Assembly: GCF_000740675.1 (NCBI RefSeq)
Contig: NZ_JPXI01000022.1
Span: 60,063-124,062 of the forward strand
Source of the DNA: Massilia sp. BSC265
GTDB taxonomy: Bacteria; Pseudomonadota; Gammaproteobacteria; Burkholderiales; Burkholderiaceae_D
Reading direction: 5' to 3'
Length of the DNA stretch: 64,000 bases
Part shown: positions 25,438-34,443 of the stretch, one piece after another
How the letters are laid out: each line of letters begins with the position of its first letter
Numbering within the stretch: the first letter of the stretch is position 1
Notes under the pieces: model-generated
The model's input: only the letters and a program-made list of their open reading frames with translations
Database searches by the model: none
What the model was told of the DNA's origin: nothing
Made by a program: the position numbers and the translations under genes

Positions 25438-27705
25438 TCAATGTTCCGTATTGCCTGATGCCTTGCGGCGGGCCCGGCTGGCCGCAACGAGCAGTCCGAT
25501 AAACCCGATGACGAGCAGGATGGCGGCCCCAGTCCATAACTCGCGCGTGCTCAGCAGCTCGGCGGTTTCGTCGATGATGTCCTGGCCATCGGGGTTGTCG
25601 CTGTTGATCTCGAGGACCACGCCATTGGCCGCCACGGCCGCGATGTCGGTACGGCCAAGCTGGAAGGGCTTCTCGATGACCGGGGTACGGGCAGCGATGG
25701 AATGGAAAACCACGCCGTTTTGCCCTGCCGTGCGCGCCACTTCCAGCAAGGCCACACCGTTCAGGCCCGTGATGTCGAGCAGGGGACGGTCGGCGCTGGC
25801 CAGGACGAGGCGCGTGTCCTCGACCCGGACCTTGGCGTGCTCCTGCTTGACCGCTACGTCGAAGGCGAGGAAGGCAGCGCTGGGCTGCAAGGCATTTCCT
25901 TTCGCTACAACCTGGAATCGGGCGTGCGAAGGCATGACGCCGACGCTTTCGGCCACACGGATGAGGGTCGGCAGGGATGCACCTGGCGCGTCGAGGTAGT
26001 GCGCCGGTACCGCGACCTCGGCGCCGGCGATGAACTGCGGATGCATTCCCGAGAAACTCGCCTCGGGGTCCGCTTTTTTCAAGACGATGTGACTCGAGGG
26101 CAGTACATTGACAGGATAGGCTTCGGGCGTCTCCTTGCACTGGTCGCTGAACATCTGGCGCACGAAGCTCACCCGGAGCGTGTTGCTGGGCGCCAGGGCG
26201 TAGCGCGGAATGCCGGCGATGATTCTTTGCCGTTTTCCATCGGTCGACAGCTGCGCCGACGCCAGCAGTACGCCGTTGAGCATGACCGAAGCAATCGGCG
26301 GCGTGCGGCCGGGGCTGGGCGTGGCTGCCAGGTCGAACACCAGTTCGGCCGGACGCTTGCCACCCGACGCGACCTGGGCAAGGCTGAAGTTCACTGCCCA
26401 TTCACCGCGGGCAAGCACGTCGAAACTGCCCAGGTTCGCGCCGAGCGCAGCGAAGGTCATCTTCTCCCGCTCGCCACTGATGTCGTTGACCACCGAAACG
26501 ATGCCGCTCGCCGTATGGCCCAGCCGGCGCCAGAAATCGCCGAACAGGGCTGCGGCCTTTTCGCCGGCATCGGGGGCGATCGCAATCACTGGCTTGCCGA
26601 GCAAGTAGTCGAGACGGACTTCCTTCGGCTGCATCGCGCGTTCGTTCGCCTGCAAGGCTGTCTTTTTCCAGTCCATGAATGCCGCCAGCAGCTCGGGATT
26701 GCCTGTCCGGCCAAGTTCCTCGGCGAGGGCGTCGAAGCCGCCGCGGATGGCGTTCAACAGCGCGGGGTCGGCAACGACGAGATCCGCCGCATACGGGCCG
26801 CGCTGGCCGAGCGCCAGCAGGGCGCCGACCTCGGCCTGGCTGCCCAGCTTGCGCGTGCCGCCCGAGGCGATTGCCGCGAAGGCGGGAACCGACATCAGCG
26901 AGGCGGGCACGGATACCTGGCCCAGATCGATCGACTGGCCCACTGCCGGTAGCGTCACGATGCGAACCCGGCGATTCGCGCGTTCGAGCGCCACGCCGAT
27001 GCGCCACGCGCTGTCGTAGCTGCCCGGGGAGATTCCTTTGCCGGCCACCAGCAGCACCGGGGCGCCGGGCAGGGCGCCCCAGGCGGTCTTCACGTCCTTC
27101 ACGGCCTTGCTGTCGAAACGGTAAGAGAAGAATGTGGCCGGCTCGATACGCAGGATGTTTCCAGGCGTACGCGTATCGGCGCAGGCTGACTCGGCCGCAA
27201 CAGCCGTCGTCCATTTCAGGCCGAGGCGCAGGAAGCCGCTTTCGCGCGGCCCCGCGTCCACCCCGATGACGCTGCCCGCATCACCCTTGTCCTCGACGGC
27301 TGTCCGCGACGAAACCGGATAGCCATCGATCGACACCACCATCGACGTGCGTCCGCCGTCGGAGCGCATGTAATTGGCGGCCAGCTTGATGGTGCCGTCG
27401 GCGATGGGCACGCCGGCAGGCACCGGCAGATACAAGTCGCGCTGATTGTCCGGCGAACCGAGCACGACAGGACCGGCCAGACCCAGGTCTTTCAGCGTGA
27501 TCTCGCGCCGGATCCATGGATCGCCGGCGAGATTGCGGAAGAAGCCTGCCGCAGTGTCGCCCTGCGTCATTGCTTGTGCTTGCGCTTGCGCCGACGCTGG
27601 CGGCAGGGTGAAGGCCGCGACAGCGATCAGGCAAGCAAGGGTTGTGGCGATTCGTGGAGCGTGTATGGTGTTGCGAAGGTTCTCGAGCATTGGCATGGTA
27701 AACAT
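25438..27705 (-). CDS. BcsB-like periplasmic subunit of a polysaccharide synthase
   Basis: This 755-aa protein has a signal peptide (cut near ASA-QA), a long periplasmic body and one C-terminal helix (LWTGAAILLVIGFIGLLVAA) with a basic tail. This matches BcsB, the cellulose synthase regulatory subunit, in length and design. Segments such as PAGVPIADGTIKLAANYMRS and LLVAGKGISPGSYDSAWRIG fit carbohydrate-binding/flavodoxin-like repeats of that family. BcsB guides the nascent chain through the periplasm. E. coli nfr loci do not have it, so this operon is an expanded version. Starts at 27705, 27696 and 27690 are all possible. Confidence 0.75.
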   Translation of the reverse strand: MFTMPMLENLRNTIHAPRIATTLACLIAVAAFTLPPASAQAQAQAMTQGDTAAGFFRNLAGDPWIRREITLKDLGLAGPVVLGSPDNQRDLYLPVPAGVPIADGTIKLAANYMRSDGGRTSMVVSIDGYPVSSRTAVEDKGDAGSVIGVDAGPRESGFLRLGLKWTTAVAAESACADTRTPGNILRIEPATFFSYRFDSKAVKDVKTAWGALPGAPVLLVAGKGISPGSYDSAWRIGVALERANRRVRIVTLPAVGQSIDLGQVSVPASLMSVPAFAAIASGGTRKLGSQAEVGALLALGQRGPYAADLVVADPALLNAIRGGFDALAEELGRTGNPELLAAFMDWKKTALQANERAMQPKEVRLDYLLGKPVIAIAPDAGEKAAALFGDFWRRLGHTASGIVSVVNDISGEREKMTFAALGANLGSFDVLARGEWAVNFSLAQVASGGKRPAELVFDLAATPSPGRTPPIASVMLNGVLLASAQLSTDGKRQRIIAGIPRYALAPSNTLRVSFVRQMFSDQCKETPEAYPVNVLPSSHIVLKKADPEASFSGMHPQFIAGAEVAVPAHYLDAPGASLPTLIRVAESVGVMPSHARFQVVAKGNALQPSAAFLAFDVAVKQEHAKVRVEDTRLVLASADRPLLDITGLNGVALLEVARTAGQNGVVFHSIAARTPVIEKPFQLGRTDIAAVAANGVVLEINSDNPDGQDIIDETAELLSTRELWTGAAILLVIGFIGLLVAASRARRKASGNTEH

Positions 27706-27746
27706 CGCCGGCGTCCCGCGGGGCGCCGGCCTTATGTGGAAACGAT

Positions 27747-28139
27747 TCAGGCAGCGGCCAGGGCGGGGGCAGGCAGCGGGAGGTCGACGCTCAACTCATC
27801 GACTTCGCGGCCAAGGATGGCGTCCACGATGCGCGACGGCGCCGTACCGACGAGCTTGACGGTGCCGGCGGCCAGGGCCTCCGGCCTCTCGGTCACGTCG
27901 ACGGTGTTGCCCGCGAAGGTGCGGGCCGTCAGCGTGTTGAGCGTCTGGCTGGGCGTCATCAGCCCGAGGTCGTAGTCGGACTTGATTGCGAATAAATCGC
28001 GCACCTGTTCCAGCACCTGCCGAAGCTGGCCGGTGGCGCAGACAACACTTTGCACCCCCGGTTCCTGCGACCGGCGCTGGACCAAGGGAGCCATTTGCAT
28101 CGCTTCAGGCCGGGTACCAAACACGCTGAGTATTTTCAT
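27747..28139 (-). pseudogene. wecB: internally deleted UDP-GlcNAc 2-epimerase (WecB) remnant
   Basis: The 130-aa product starts as WecB does (MKILSVFGTRPEAMQMAPLV, then VCATGQLRQVLEQVRDLFAI and DYDLGLMTPSQTLNTLTAR, about residues 1-75). It then jumps directly to the C-terminal part (VDVTERPEALAAGTVKLVGT, about 76-100). Full-length WecB is about 370 aa, so roughly 240 residues, including the catalytic core, are missing in frame. It cannot be an active epimerase. WecB makes UDP-ManNAc, the precursor used by the NfrAB glycan pathway in E. coli, so the position at the head of this operon is meaningful. A full copy is probably elsewhere in the genome. Confidence 0.8.
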
Positions 28140-28470
28140 ATGCCATTCGATGGAGAAGTGGACGATCACACCGTTCGATCCTGAACGAACGCAGTTCCTG
28201 CCAATCGCCAGACGGCATCAGGAAAAAAGTTTGCTATCTTCGGAAAAATCCAGCCAGCAAGGACGGTGTAGGATTCATCCTACATTATAGTAAAAAAGTA
28301 TCGCTGGTTTAGGTGACGTCATTAATTTTGTCAATTATTGCGTGTTTCGTTGTGGAAAACTGACGTTAAGTTTCGAAATTTATATTGCACATAACGTCGT
28401 ATAGTAGGCAATTTGACACGATGATTTTGAGAAATAGATTTTGAACTGCAACTGGACAGGCGCATCAATT
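28140..28470. other. AT-rich upstream region of the exopolysaccharide operon
   Basis: This stretch is far richer in A+T than the rest of the window (about 28200-28460), with several runs of A or T. It holds the palindrome at 28268 and is the probable promoter region of the minus-strand operon. No coding frame of note is visible. Low GC in such a genome often marks H-NS-type silenced regulation or DNA acquired from elsewhere. Confidence 0.55.
28268..28283. promoter_or_regulatory. palindrome GTAGGATTCATCCTAC, candidate operator
   Basis: This is a perfect 7-bp inverted repeat with a 2-base centre, about 130 bases upstream of the minus-strand operon start. The length and symmetry fit a LuxR/NarL-type dimer site (the class that includes CsgD, VpsT and RcsB regulators of matrix genes). 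The regulator is unknown. Confidence 0.45.
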
Positions 28471-28620
28471 GAATGGCTGGCGCCAGGAGAGTTGCCGCTG
28501 CCGGGCCAACGCAGGAAACCGTGTACATGCGGGTGAGGGTGGTATGTGCTTTCCCGGCCTGGCCGCTTGCGCTCGCCTTCACGCTGGCGATGCTGCTGCT
28601 CTGGTGACGCGAGCGCCGCC
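28471..28620 (+). pseudogene. decayed C-terminal fragment of a paralog of the gene at 18447
   Basis: The first part reads EWLAPGELPLPGQR, against EWLEPEELPLPGQR in the intact gene near 19611. About 78 bases later FPAWPLALAFTLAMLLLW follows, against FPAWPFALAFALGMLLLW near 19930, where the intact gene has 320 bases between the two. The last Trp codon has become a stop (TGG to TGA). So this is a relic with an internal deletion of about 240 bases. No other parts of the MoxR operon are seen nearby. It is not expressed as a useful protein. Confidence 0.82.
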
Positions 28621-28751
28621 AAGAGAATCGCTCCCTTACGAACGGAGCACAGGCGCTGCCGGCGTACCGGATATCCGGGCTGGCGACATGGCTGTGCTGC
28701 GAGCGCGTGCGGGGAAATCCTGGCTGGGTCCTCGTGGCTGGAACGGCCGCA

Positions 28752-30554
28752 TTACGCCTGGAGCACGTAGGTCCCGGGGGCATCGATACCAGGAACGGTT
28801 GGCGGTGGCGCGCGCCTGCCGCCCGCATGGCTTGCCAGCCATGCTTGCCAGGCTGGCCACCAGCTTCCCTCGTGCGTCGGCGTCTGTTCCTGCCAGCTGT
28901 CCGGGTCGAGGTAGGGGGCGTCGTGCGCACGACTTGCGACCTGGTAGGTACGCCCCGGCGTTCCCGGCGGGGATACGACGCCGGCGTTGTGTCCGCCCGA
29001 GGTGAGCAGGAAGCTCACTTCGGTGTCGGTCAGATGAACGATCTTGTACACGGAGCGCCACGGCGCGACGTGATCGGTCAAGGTGCCAACGGCGAACACG
29101 GGGACGCGGATGTCGTTCAGCGACACCGGGCGTCCATCGACGATATAGCGCATGCTGGCCAGACTATTGTTCAGAAACAGCTTACGCAAGTATTCCGAAT
29201 GCATGCGATACGGCATGCGCGTGGTATCGGCGTTCCACGAGGCCAGGTCATTGTGGCGGTCAGGAATGTCGAGCAGGTAGTGGCGCTGCCGGCGCGACCA
29301 GATCAGGTCGTTCGAGCGGAGCAGCTGGAACGCGCCGGCCATCTGGTGGGTGTCGAGGTAACCCTGTTGCCACATGGTGGCCTCGAGAAAGCTGACCTGG
29401 CTTTCGTCGATGAACAGGGAGAGTTCGCCGGGTTCGGTAAAGTCGACCTGCGCGGCGAGCATGGTCATGCTGGCCAGGCGCTCGTCGCCATGGCGTGCCA
29501 TCGCCGCGGCCGCGATGGCCAGCAGGGTCCCGCCCAGGCAATAGCCGCAGGCGCTGACCCTGGTGGTTTCTTCGCCGTCGACGATGGCATCGATGGCAGC
29601 CATGACACCAAGGCGGCGGTAGTCTTCCAGCGACAGGTCGCGGTCCTCCGCTTGTGGATTTTTCCAGGAGATCATGTAGACCGTGTGGCCATGGTTCACC
29701 AGGTAGCGCACCAGGGAATTTTCGGGCGACAGGTCCAGGATGTAGTACTTCATGATCCAGGCCGGCACGATCAGCACCGGAACCTCGTGGACCGTCGGTG
29801 TCGCCGCGTCGTAGCGGAGCAGCTCCATCAGCGGGTTGGACAGCACCACTTTGCCCGGTGTGACCGCCACGTCTTTTCCAGGCCTGAAGCTGACTGGTGC
29901 CGGCGCGCGCGACAGCATCCGGCGCGCATCGTCGGCGGCGCGCATGGCACCGTTGAGCAGGCTGCGGCCACCGCTGTCGAAGGCGATCCGCTGCGCGACC
30001 GGGTTAGAAGCCAGGAAATTGGAGGGTGCAAGGCTATCGAGCATCTGCCGGGCCACGAAAGAGACCACGTCCGTGTGATGCTGCGACACGCCGCGTACCC
30101 CGGTGGTAGCCCGGTGCCACCACTGCTGGGTCAGCAGGAATCCCTGGCTGATCTGACGGTACGGCCAGGCATGCCATTCCGGACCGTTGAAACGCTTGTC
30201 CTGGGCCAGGGGCTGCACAGGGTAGGCGCCGCAATGCAGCCAGCGCTGCCAGCTCACGGCCGCCTGCGTCCCCAGTTCGAGCAGCTTGTTGGGCGAGAGC
30301 AGCAGATGGGATGCCCAATCCTGCCAGGCCCCTGCAAGCGCAGCTGGGGAAATGTTGCCCGTCAAGCGGCCAAGCCATGCATTCAGATGAAGGTCGATCT
30401 CGGCCTGCTCGATATGCGATTCGGGATAGGCGTGCCGCGTCCCCCCTTGCCAGCTGCTGCCCTCCCGCGCCCGCTCGCTGAGCGGCACGGTCTGGTCCGC
30501 CGCCAGTGTGGACCTGGACAGGTCGTTGCCGCTCTCGGTTTCAGTGCCTTGCAT
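28752..30554 (-). CDS. phaC: class I poly(3-hydroxyalkanoate) synthase
   Basis: This 600-aa enzyme polymerises (R)-3-hydroxyacyl-CoA into PHA granules. The lipase-like box is G-Y-C-L-G-G with the nucleophile Cys at about 339. The catalytic Asp lies in TLTDHVAPW and the His in GGHNAGVV, all as in PhaC. The N-terminal half matches the PhaC N domain. It is divergent from the P-type ATPase gene, with an FNR-type box between. No phaA or phaB is adjacent, so this is probably a second synthase tied to low-oxygen or stress metabolism. Confidence 0.92.
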   Translation of the reverse strand: MQGTETESGNDLSRSTLAADQTVPLSERAREGSSWQGGTRHAYPESHIEQAEIDLHLNAWLGRLTGNISPAALAGAWQDWASHLLLSPNKLLELGTQAAVSWQRWLHCGAYPVQPLAQDKRFNGPEWHAWPYRQISQGFLLTQQWWHRATTGVRGVSQHHTDVVSFVARQMLDSLAPSNFLASNPVAQRIAFDSGGRSLLNGAMRAADDARRMLSRAPAPVSFRPGKDVAVTPGKVVLSNPLMELLRYDAATPTVHEVPVLIVPAWIMKYYILDLSPENSLVRYLVNHGHTVYMISWKNPQAEDRDLSLEDYRRLGVMAAIDAIVDGEETTRVSACGYCLGGTLLAIAAAAMARHGDERLASMTMLAAQVDFTEPGELSLFIDESQVSFLEATMWQQGYLDTHQMAGAFQLLRSNDLIWSRRQRHYLLDIPDRHNDLASWNADTTRMPYRMHSEYLRKLFLNNSLASMRYIVDGRPVSLNDIRVPVFAVGTLTDHVAPWRSVYKIVHLTDTEVSFLLTSGGHNAGVVSPPGTPGRTYQVASRAHDAPYLDPDSWQEQTPTHEGSWWPAWQAWLASHAGGRRAPPPTVPGIDAPGTYVLQA

Positions 30555-30626
30555 TGTGTACTTTCAGGACGTCGTGCTGGTGAGTAGGGCGAGCCTTATT
30601 AGATATGGCGCGCGCCGCGCTTGTTT

Positions 30627-30640
30627 TTGACCTAAGTCAA
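30627..30640. promoter_or_regulatory. FNR/ANR-type box TTGACCTAAGTCAA
   Basis: This is a perfect TTGAC-N4-GTCAA dyad of the CRP/FNR family, close to the FNR consensus TTGAT-N4-ATCAA. It lies in the 261-base divergent region between phaC and the P-type ATPase gene, about 73 bases from the phaC start and 176 from the ATPase start. It could control either or both. It suggests oxygen-limited expression of this gene island. Confidence 0.75.
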
Positions 30641-30815
30641 AAATGCATCAGATTTCGACGCCGTGAGCCTGAAGTTGGCTAACACCCCGTCTCATCCTTC
30701 ATGAATCGCGCTAGCATTCGACGCATGAGCAGGACCGGCAAGCACACTTCCGACGACGAAGGAAGTCCGTGCGGAATTCCGGTTCCCGATCGAAGCAGCC
30801 CGACAGGAGAACAGC

Positions 30816-33617
30816 GTGCCCGATGCAATTACCCCTCGGTCCGATCAGGCTGACTGGCATACCTTGTCCATCGAGACTGTCTACGAGGCCTTGCACAGTT
30901 CACCGGCGGGACTCAGCCAGCAGCAGGCGCAGGCGCAGTTCGCGCGGCACGGGCCGAACCGCCTGCCCGCAACGGCGCGGCGCAGCGCACTCCTCAGCTT
31001 CATCCTGCAGTTCCATAACATCCTGATCTACGTCCTGCTGGGCTGCGTCGTGGTCACGGCGGCCCTGGGCCACTGGATCGATGCCGGCGTCATCCTGGCA
31101 GTGGTGCTGGCCAATGCAGTGATCGGTTTCATTCAAGAAGGCAAGGCCGAGAGGGAAATGGACGCCATTCGCGGGATGCTTGCGCCCCATGCCAATGTCG
31201 TTCGCGAAGGCGAGCGCATTTGTATTGAGGGAGCACAACTGGTGCCCGGCGATATCGTGCTTCTCGAAGCGGGCGACAAGGTTCCCGCCGACCTGCGCCT
31301 GGTCAGCGCCCACGGCCTGTCGGTGCAGGAAGCGATACTGACCGGCGAGTCGGTCCCGGTCGACAAGAACGTCAGGCCGGTCGCTTCCGACGCTCCCCTG
31401 GGAGACCGTACCTGCATGGTCTTTTCCGGCACGCTGGTCACGGGCGGCCAGGCCAGGGGCGTGGTGGTGGCGACGGGCACCGGCACGCAGATCGGGCGGA
31501 TCAGCGGCCTGCTGTCGACGGTGGAGACCCTGACGACGCCGCTGGTGACGCAGATGGCGGTGTTCGCCCGGTGGCTCACCATATTCATCCTCATCATCGC
31601 GGCACTGTTGCTGCTGTACGGCTACCTGACCCCGCATCGTGACTTCGGCGAGCTGTTCATGGCAGTAGTGGGGCTGTCGGTGGCCGCCATCCCCGAGGGT
31701 CTTCCAGCGGTACTGACAATCACACTGGCTTCCGGGGTGCGGGCGATGGCCCGCCGCAATGCCATCGTGCGGCGCCTGCCTGCCATCGAGACGCTGGGAT
31801 CGGTTTCCGTCATCTGCACCGACAAGACCGGCACGCTCACCCGCAACGAGATGATGGTCGCCTCGGTGATCACTGGGGAGCACCTGTTCTCGCTTGAAGG
31901 AACCGGCTATGAGCCGGCCGGTGCGCTGCGCCTGGCCGATCGTGCGGTGGCGCCGTCGGAGCACGCAATACTGCACGAACTTGCCCGTACCGCGGCCCTG
32001 TGCAACGACGCCTCGCTGCAATGCAGGGACGGCGTCTGGCAGGTACAAGGAGATCCGATGGAAGGGGCCCTGCTGGCTTTCGCGGGCAAGATGGGGATCG
32101 ATGCGCGCACCGAGCACGCGTCGTGGACGCGTACCGATGTCATCCCTTTCGACGCCAGGCATCGTTTCATGGCCACGCTCAATCACCACCGCGACGGGCG
32201 CGGACACGTTTTCGTCAAGGGCGCACCGGAGCGCATCCTCGCGATGTGCCGGTACCAGCGCGCCGCGGATGGATCGGCGGCGGCGCTCGAGCCTGCCTAC
32301 TGGAGCGCACGGGCGGAAGCCGTCGCAGCGCTGGGCCAGCGCGTGCTGGCCTTCGCGGTCCAGCAGGTGGACGCGCACCATGCGGTACTCGATCACGAGG
32401 GCGTGGACGGTTCGCTGACGCTGCTGGGCATGGTCGGCATGATCGATCCGCCCCGTGCGGAGGCGATCGCCGCGGTGGCCGAATGCCGGCAGGCGGGCAT
32501 TCGGGTCAAGATGATCACCGGCGACCATGCCAGCACGGCGGCAGCAATCGGCAGGCAGATCGGCCTGGAAAATCCGGATACCGTGCTCACCGGGTCCGAC
32601 CTGGACGGCATCGACGACCTGCGGCTGCGCCAGGCCGCCCGCGACTGCGACATCTTCGCCCGCACCAGTCCCGAACACAAGCTGCGCCTGGTCATGGCCT
32701 TGCAGGCGAACGGGCTGACCGTGGCGATGACTGGCGACGGCGTCAACGACGCCCCCGCCCTCAAGCGCGCCGATGCCGGCATCGCCATGGGACAGAAGGG
32801 CAGCGAAGCAGCCAAGGAAGCGGCGGTACTCGTGCTGGCGGACGACAATTTCGCTTCCATCGCCGCCGCGGTGCGCGAGGGACGTACCGTCTACGACAAC
32901 ATCAAGAAGCTGATCAGCTGGACGCTGCCGACCAATGCCGGCGAGGCGATGACCATTATCGTGGCGCTGCTGTTCGGGATGACCCTGCCGGTGACGCCAG
33001 TGCAGATTCTATGGATCAACCTGATCACGGCGGTCACCCTGGGGCTGGCCCTGGCATTCGAGCCGACCGAGGACGGCAGCATGCGTCGTCCACCGCGGCC
33101 GCGCCACGAAGCGCTGCTCAGCGGCGGTCTGGTCTGGCATATCGTCCTGGTATCCGTGCTGTTCCTGTGCGGCGTGTATGGAATCTATTTCTATGCAACC
33201 GAGCGCGGCTATCCAGTCGAGCTGGCGCGCACCATGGCATTGAACACCCTGGTTGTCATGGAAATATTCCACCTGTTCTTCATCCGGAATATCTATGGGA
33301 CCTCGCTCAACTGGAAGGCGGTGCGCGGCACCAGGGTCGTGTGGACGGTCGTGACCGTGGTCACCGCCGCGCAGTTCGCCATCACCTACCTGCCGCCCAT
33401 GCAATCCGTCTTCGGCACGGTAGCGGTCGGCTTGTGGGATGGCGTGCTCATCGTTGGTACGGGCGTGGCCCTGTTCGCCGTCATCGAGACCGAAAAACAG
33501 ATCCGCCTGCGCATGCAGGCCTTTCAGCGGGAGACAGGGCAAGCCCCCGGGGAACACCACCGATACGGGACACAGCAATCGGCACCCCAGGCGCCGCCGA
33601 CCGGAGGCAAGATATGA
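30816..33617 (+). CDS. P-type cation-transporting ATPase (P2A, Ca2+/Mg2+-type)
   Basis: This 933-aa ATP-driven cation pump has the actuator motif TGES, the phosphorylation site DKTGTLT, the hinge GDGVNDAP and the membrane motif PEGLP, plus the usual ten-helix layout with a C-terminal cation ATPase domain. It belongs to the P2A group with SERCA-like and bacterial calcium pumps; the ion cannot be assigned. The start is GTG at 30816 with AGGAGA about 8 bases upstream. Its stop overlaps the fabI start (ATGA), so the two are coupled. It heads the plus-strand arm of the stress island. Confidence 0.93.
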   Translation: MPDAITPRSDQADWHTLSIETVYEALHSSPAGLSQQQAQAQFARHGPNRLPATARRSALLSFILQFHNILIYVLLGCVVVTAALGHWIDAGVILAVVLANAVIGFIQEGKAEREMDAIRGMLAPHANVVREGERICIEGAQLVPGDIVLLEAGDKVPADLRLVSAHGLSVQEAILTGESVPVDKNVRPVASDAPLGDRTCMVFSGTLVTGGQARGVVVATGTGTQIGRISGLLSTVETLTTPLVTQMAVFARWLTIFILIIAALLLLYGYLTPHRDFGELFMAVVGLSVAAIPEGLPAVLTITLASGVRAMARRNAIVRRLPAIETLGSVSVICTDKTGTLTRNEMMVASVITGEHLFSLEGTGYEPAGALRLADRAVAPSEHAILHELARTAALCNDASLQCRDGVWQVQGDPMEGALLAFAGKMGIDARTEHASWTRTDVIPFDARHRFMATLNHHRDGRGHVFVKGAPERILAMCRYQRAADGSAAALEPAYWSARAEAVAALGQRVLAFAVQQVDAHHAVLDHEGVDGSLTLLGMVGMIDPPRAEAIAAVAECRQAGIRVKMITGDHASTAAAIGRQIGLENPDTVLTGSDLDGIDDLRLRQAARDCDIFARTSPEHKLRLVMALQANGLTVAMTGDGVNDAPALKRADAGIAMGQKGSEAAKEAAVLVLADDNFASIAAAVREGRTVYDNIKKLISWTLPTNAGEAMTIIVALLFGMTLPVTPVQILWINLITAVTLGLALAFEPTEDGSMRRPPRPRHEALLSGGLVWHIVLVSVLFLCGVYGIYFYATERGYPVELARTMALNTLVVMEIFHLFFIRNIYGTSLNWKAVRGTRVVWTVVTVVTAAQFAITYLPPMQSVFGTVAVGLWDGVLIVGTGVALFAVIETEKQIRLRMQAFQRETGQAPGEHHRYGTQQSAPQAPPTGGKI

Positions 33618-34387
33618 CGCAAGCAGGAAGCTTACAAGGAAAAAAAGGGTTGATCGTCGGCATTGCGAACGAACAGAGCATTGCCTGGGGCTGTGCGCGG
33701 GCCATGCGCGATGCCGGCGCCGAGCTGGCCGTCACCTGGTTCAACGACAAGGCGCGCGCCTACGTGGAACCGCTGGCGCGCCGGCTCGACGCCGACATCG
33801 CGATGGCGCTGGACGTCGAGCAGCCCGGCGCCATCGAAGCCGTTTTCGAAGCCATCGCCTCCCGCTGGGGACGGCTCGACTTCGTGCTGCACTCGATCGC
33901 GTTCGCGCCCCGGTCCGACCTGCACGGACGGGTCGCCGACTGTTCGCGCGAAGGATTCGCGCGCGCGATGGACATCTCCTGCCATTCGTTCGCGCGCATG
34001 GCGCGGCTGGCCGAACCCTTGATGAGCGAAGGCGGCAGCCTGATGACGATGAGCTATATCGGCGCCGAGGAAGTGATTCCCGACTATGGCGTGATGGGGC
34101 CGGTGAAGGCCGCGCTGGAAGCAAGCGTACGCTACCTGGCCTGCGAGCTGGGGCCGCGCGGCATTCGCGTCAACGCCATTTCGCCTGGACCCCTGGCCAC
34201 GCGTGCGGCGTCGGGCATCCCGAACTTCGAGGCACTGTTGGCGCAAACCGCCCGGCGCGCGCCCTTGCGCCGCCTGGTCGACATCGCCGAGGTGGGAGCG
34301 CTGTGCGCATTCCTTGCCGGCGACGGCGCCAAGGCCATTACCGGCAACACCTTGTACGTGGATGCCGGGTATCACATCCTTGGCTAG
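33614..34387 (+). CDS. fabI: enoyl-ACP reductase (FabI type)
   Basis: This 257-aa short-chain dehydrogenase family member reduces enoyl-ACP with NAD(P)H. It has the FabI cofactor segment LIVGIANEQSIAWG in place of the usual GxxxGxG. The active-site region SYIGAEEVIPDYGVMGPVKAALEASV contains the Tyr-x6-Lys pair of FabI. It is likely a second FabI, since its place in a PHA/acetate-kinase island suggests a role in redox balance at low oxygen rather than housekeeping lipid synthesis. ATGA overlap with the ATPase gene. Confidence 0.9.
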   Translation: MTQAGSLQGKKGLIVGIANEQSIAWGCARAMRDAGAELAVTWFNDKARAYVEPLARRLDADIAMALDVEQPGAIEAVFEAIASRWGRLDFVLHSIAFAPRSDLHGRVADCSREGFARAMDISCHSFARMARLAEPLMSEGGSLMTMSYIGAEEVIPDYGVMGPVKAALEASVRYLACELGPRGIRVNAISPGPLATRAASGIPNFEALLAQTARRAPLRRLVDIAEVGALCAFLAGDGAKAITGNTLYVDAGYHILG

Positions 34388-34443
34388 CGCATGTCGAACG
34401 CCACGCCACCACACGCAGCAACCGATCATGAAAGGATAGCGCC

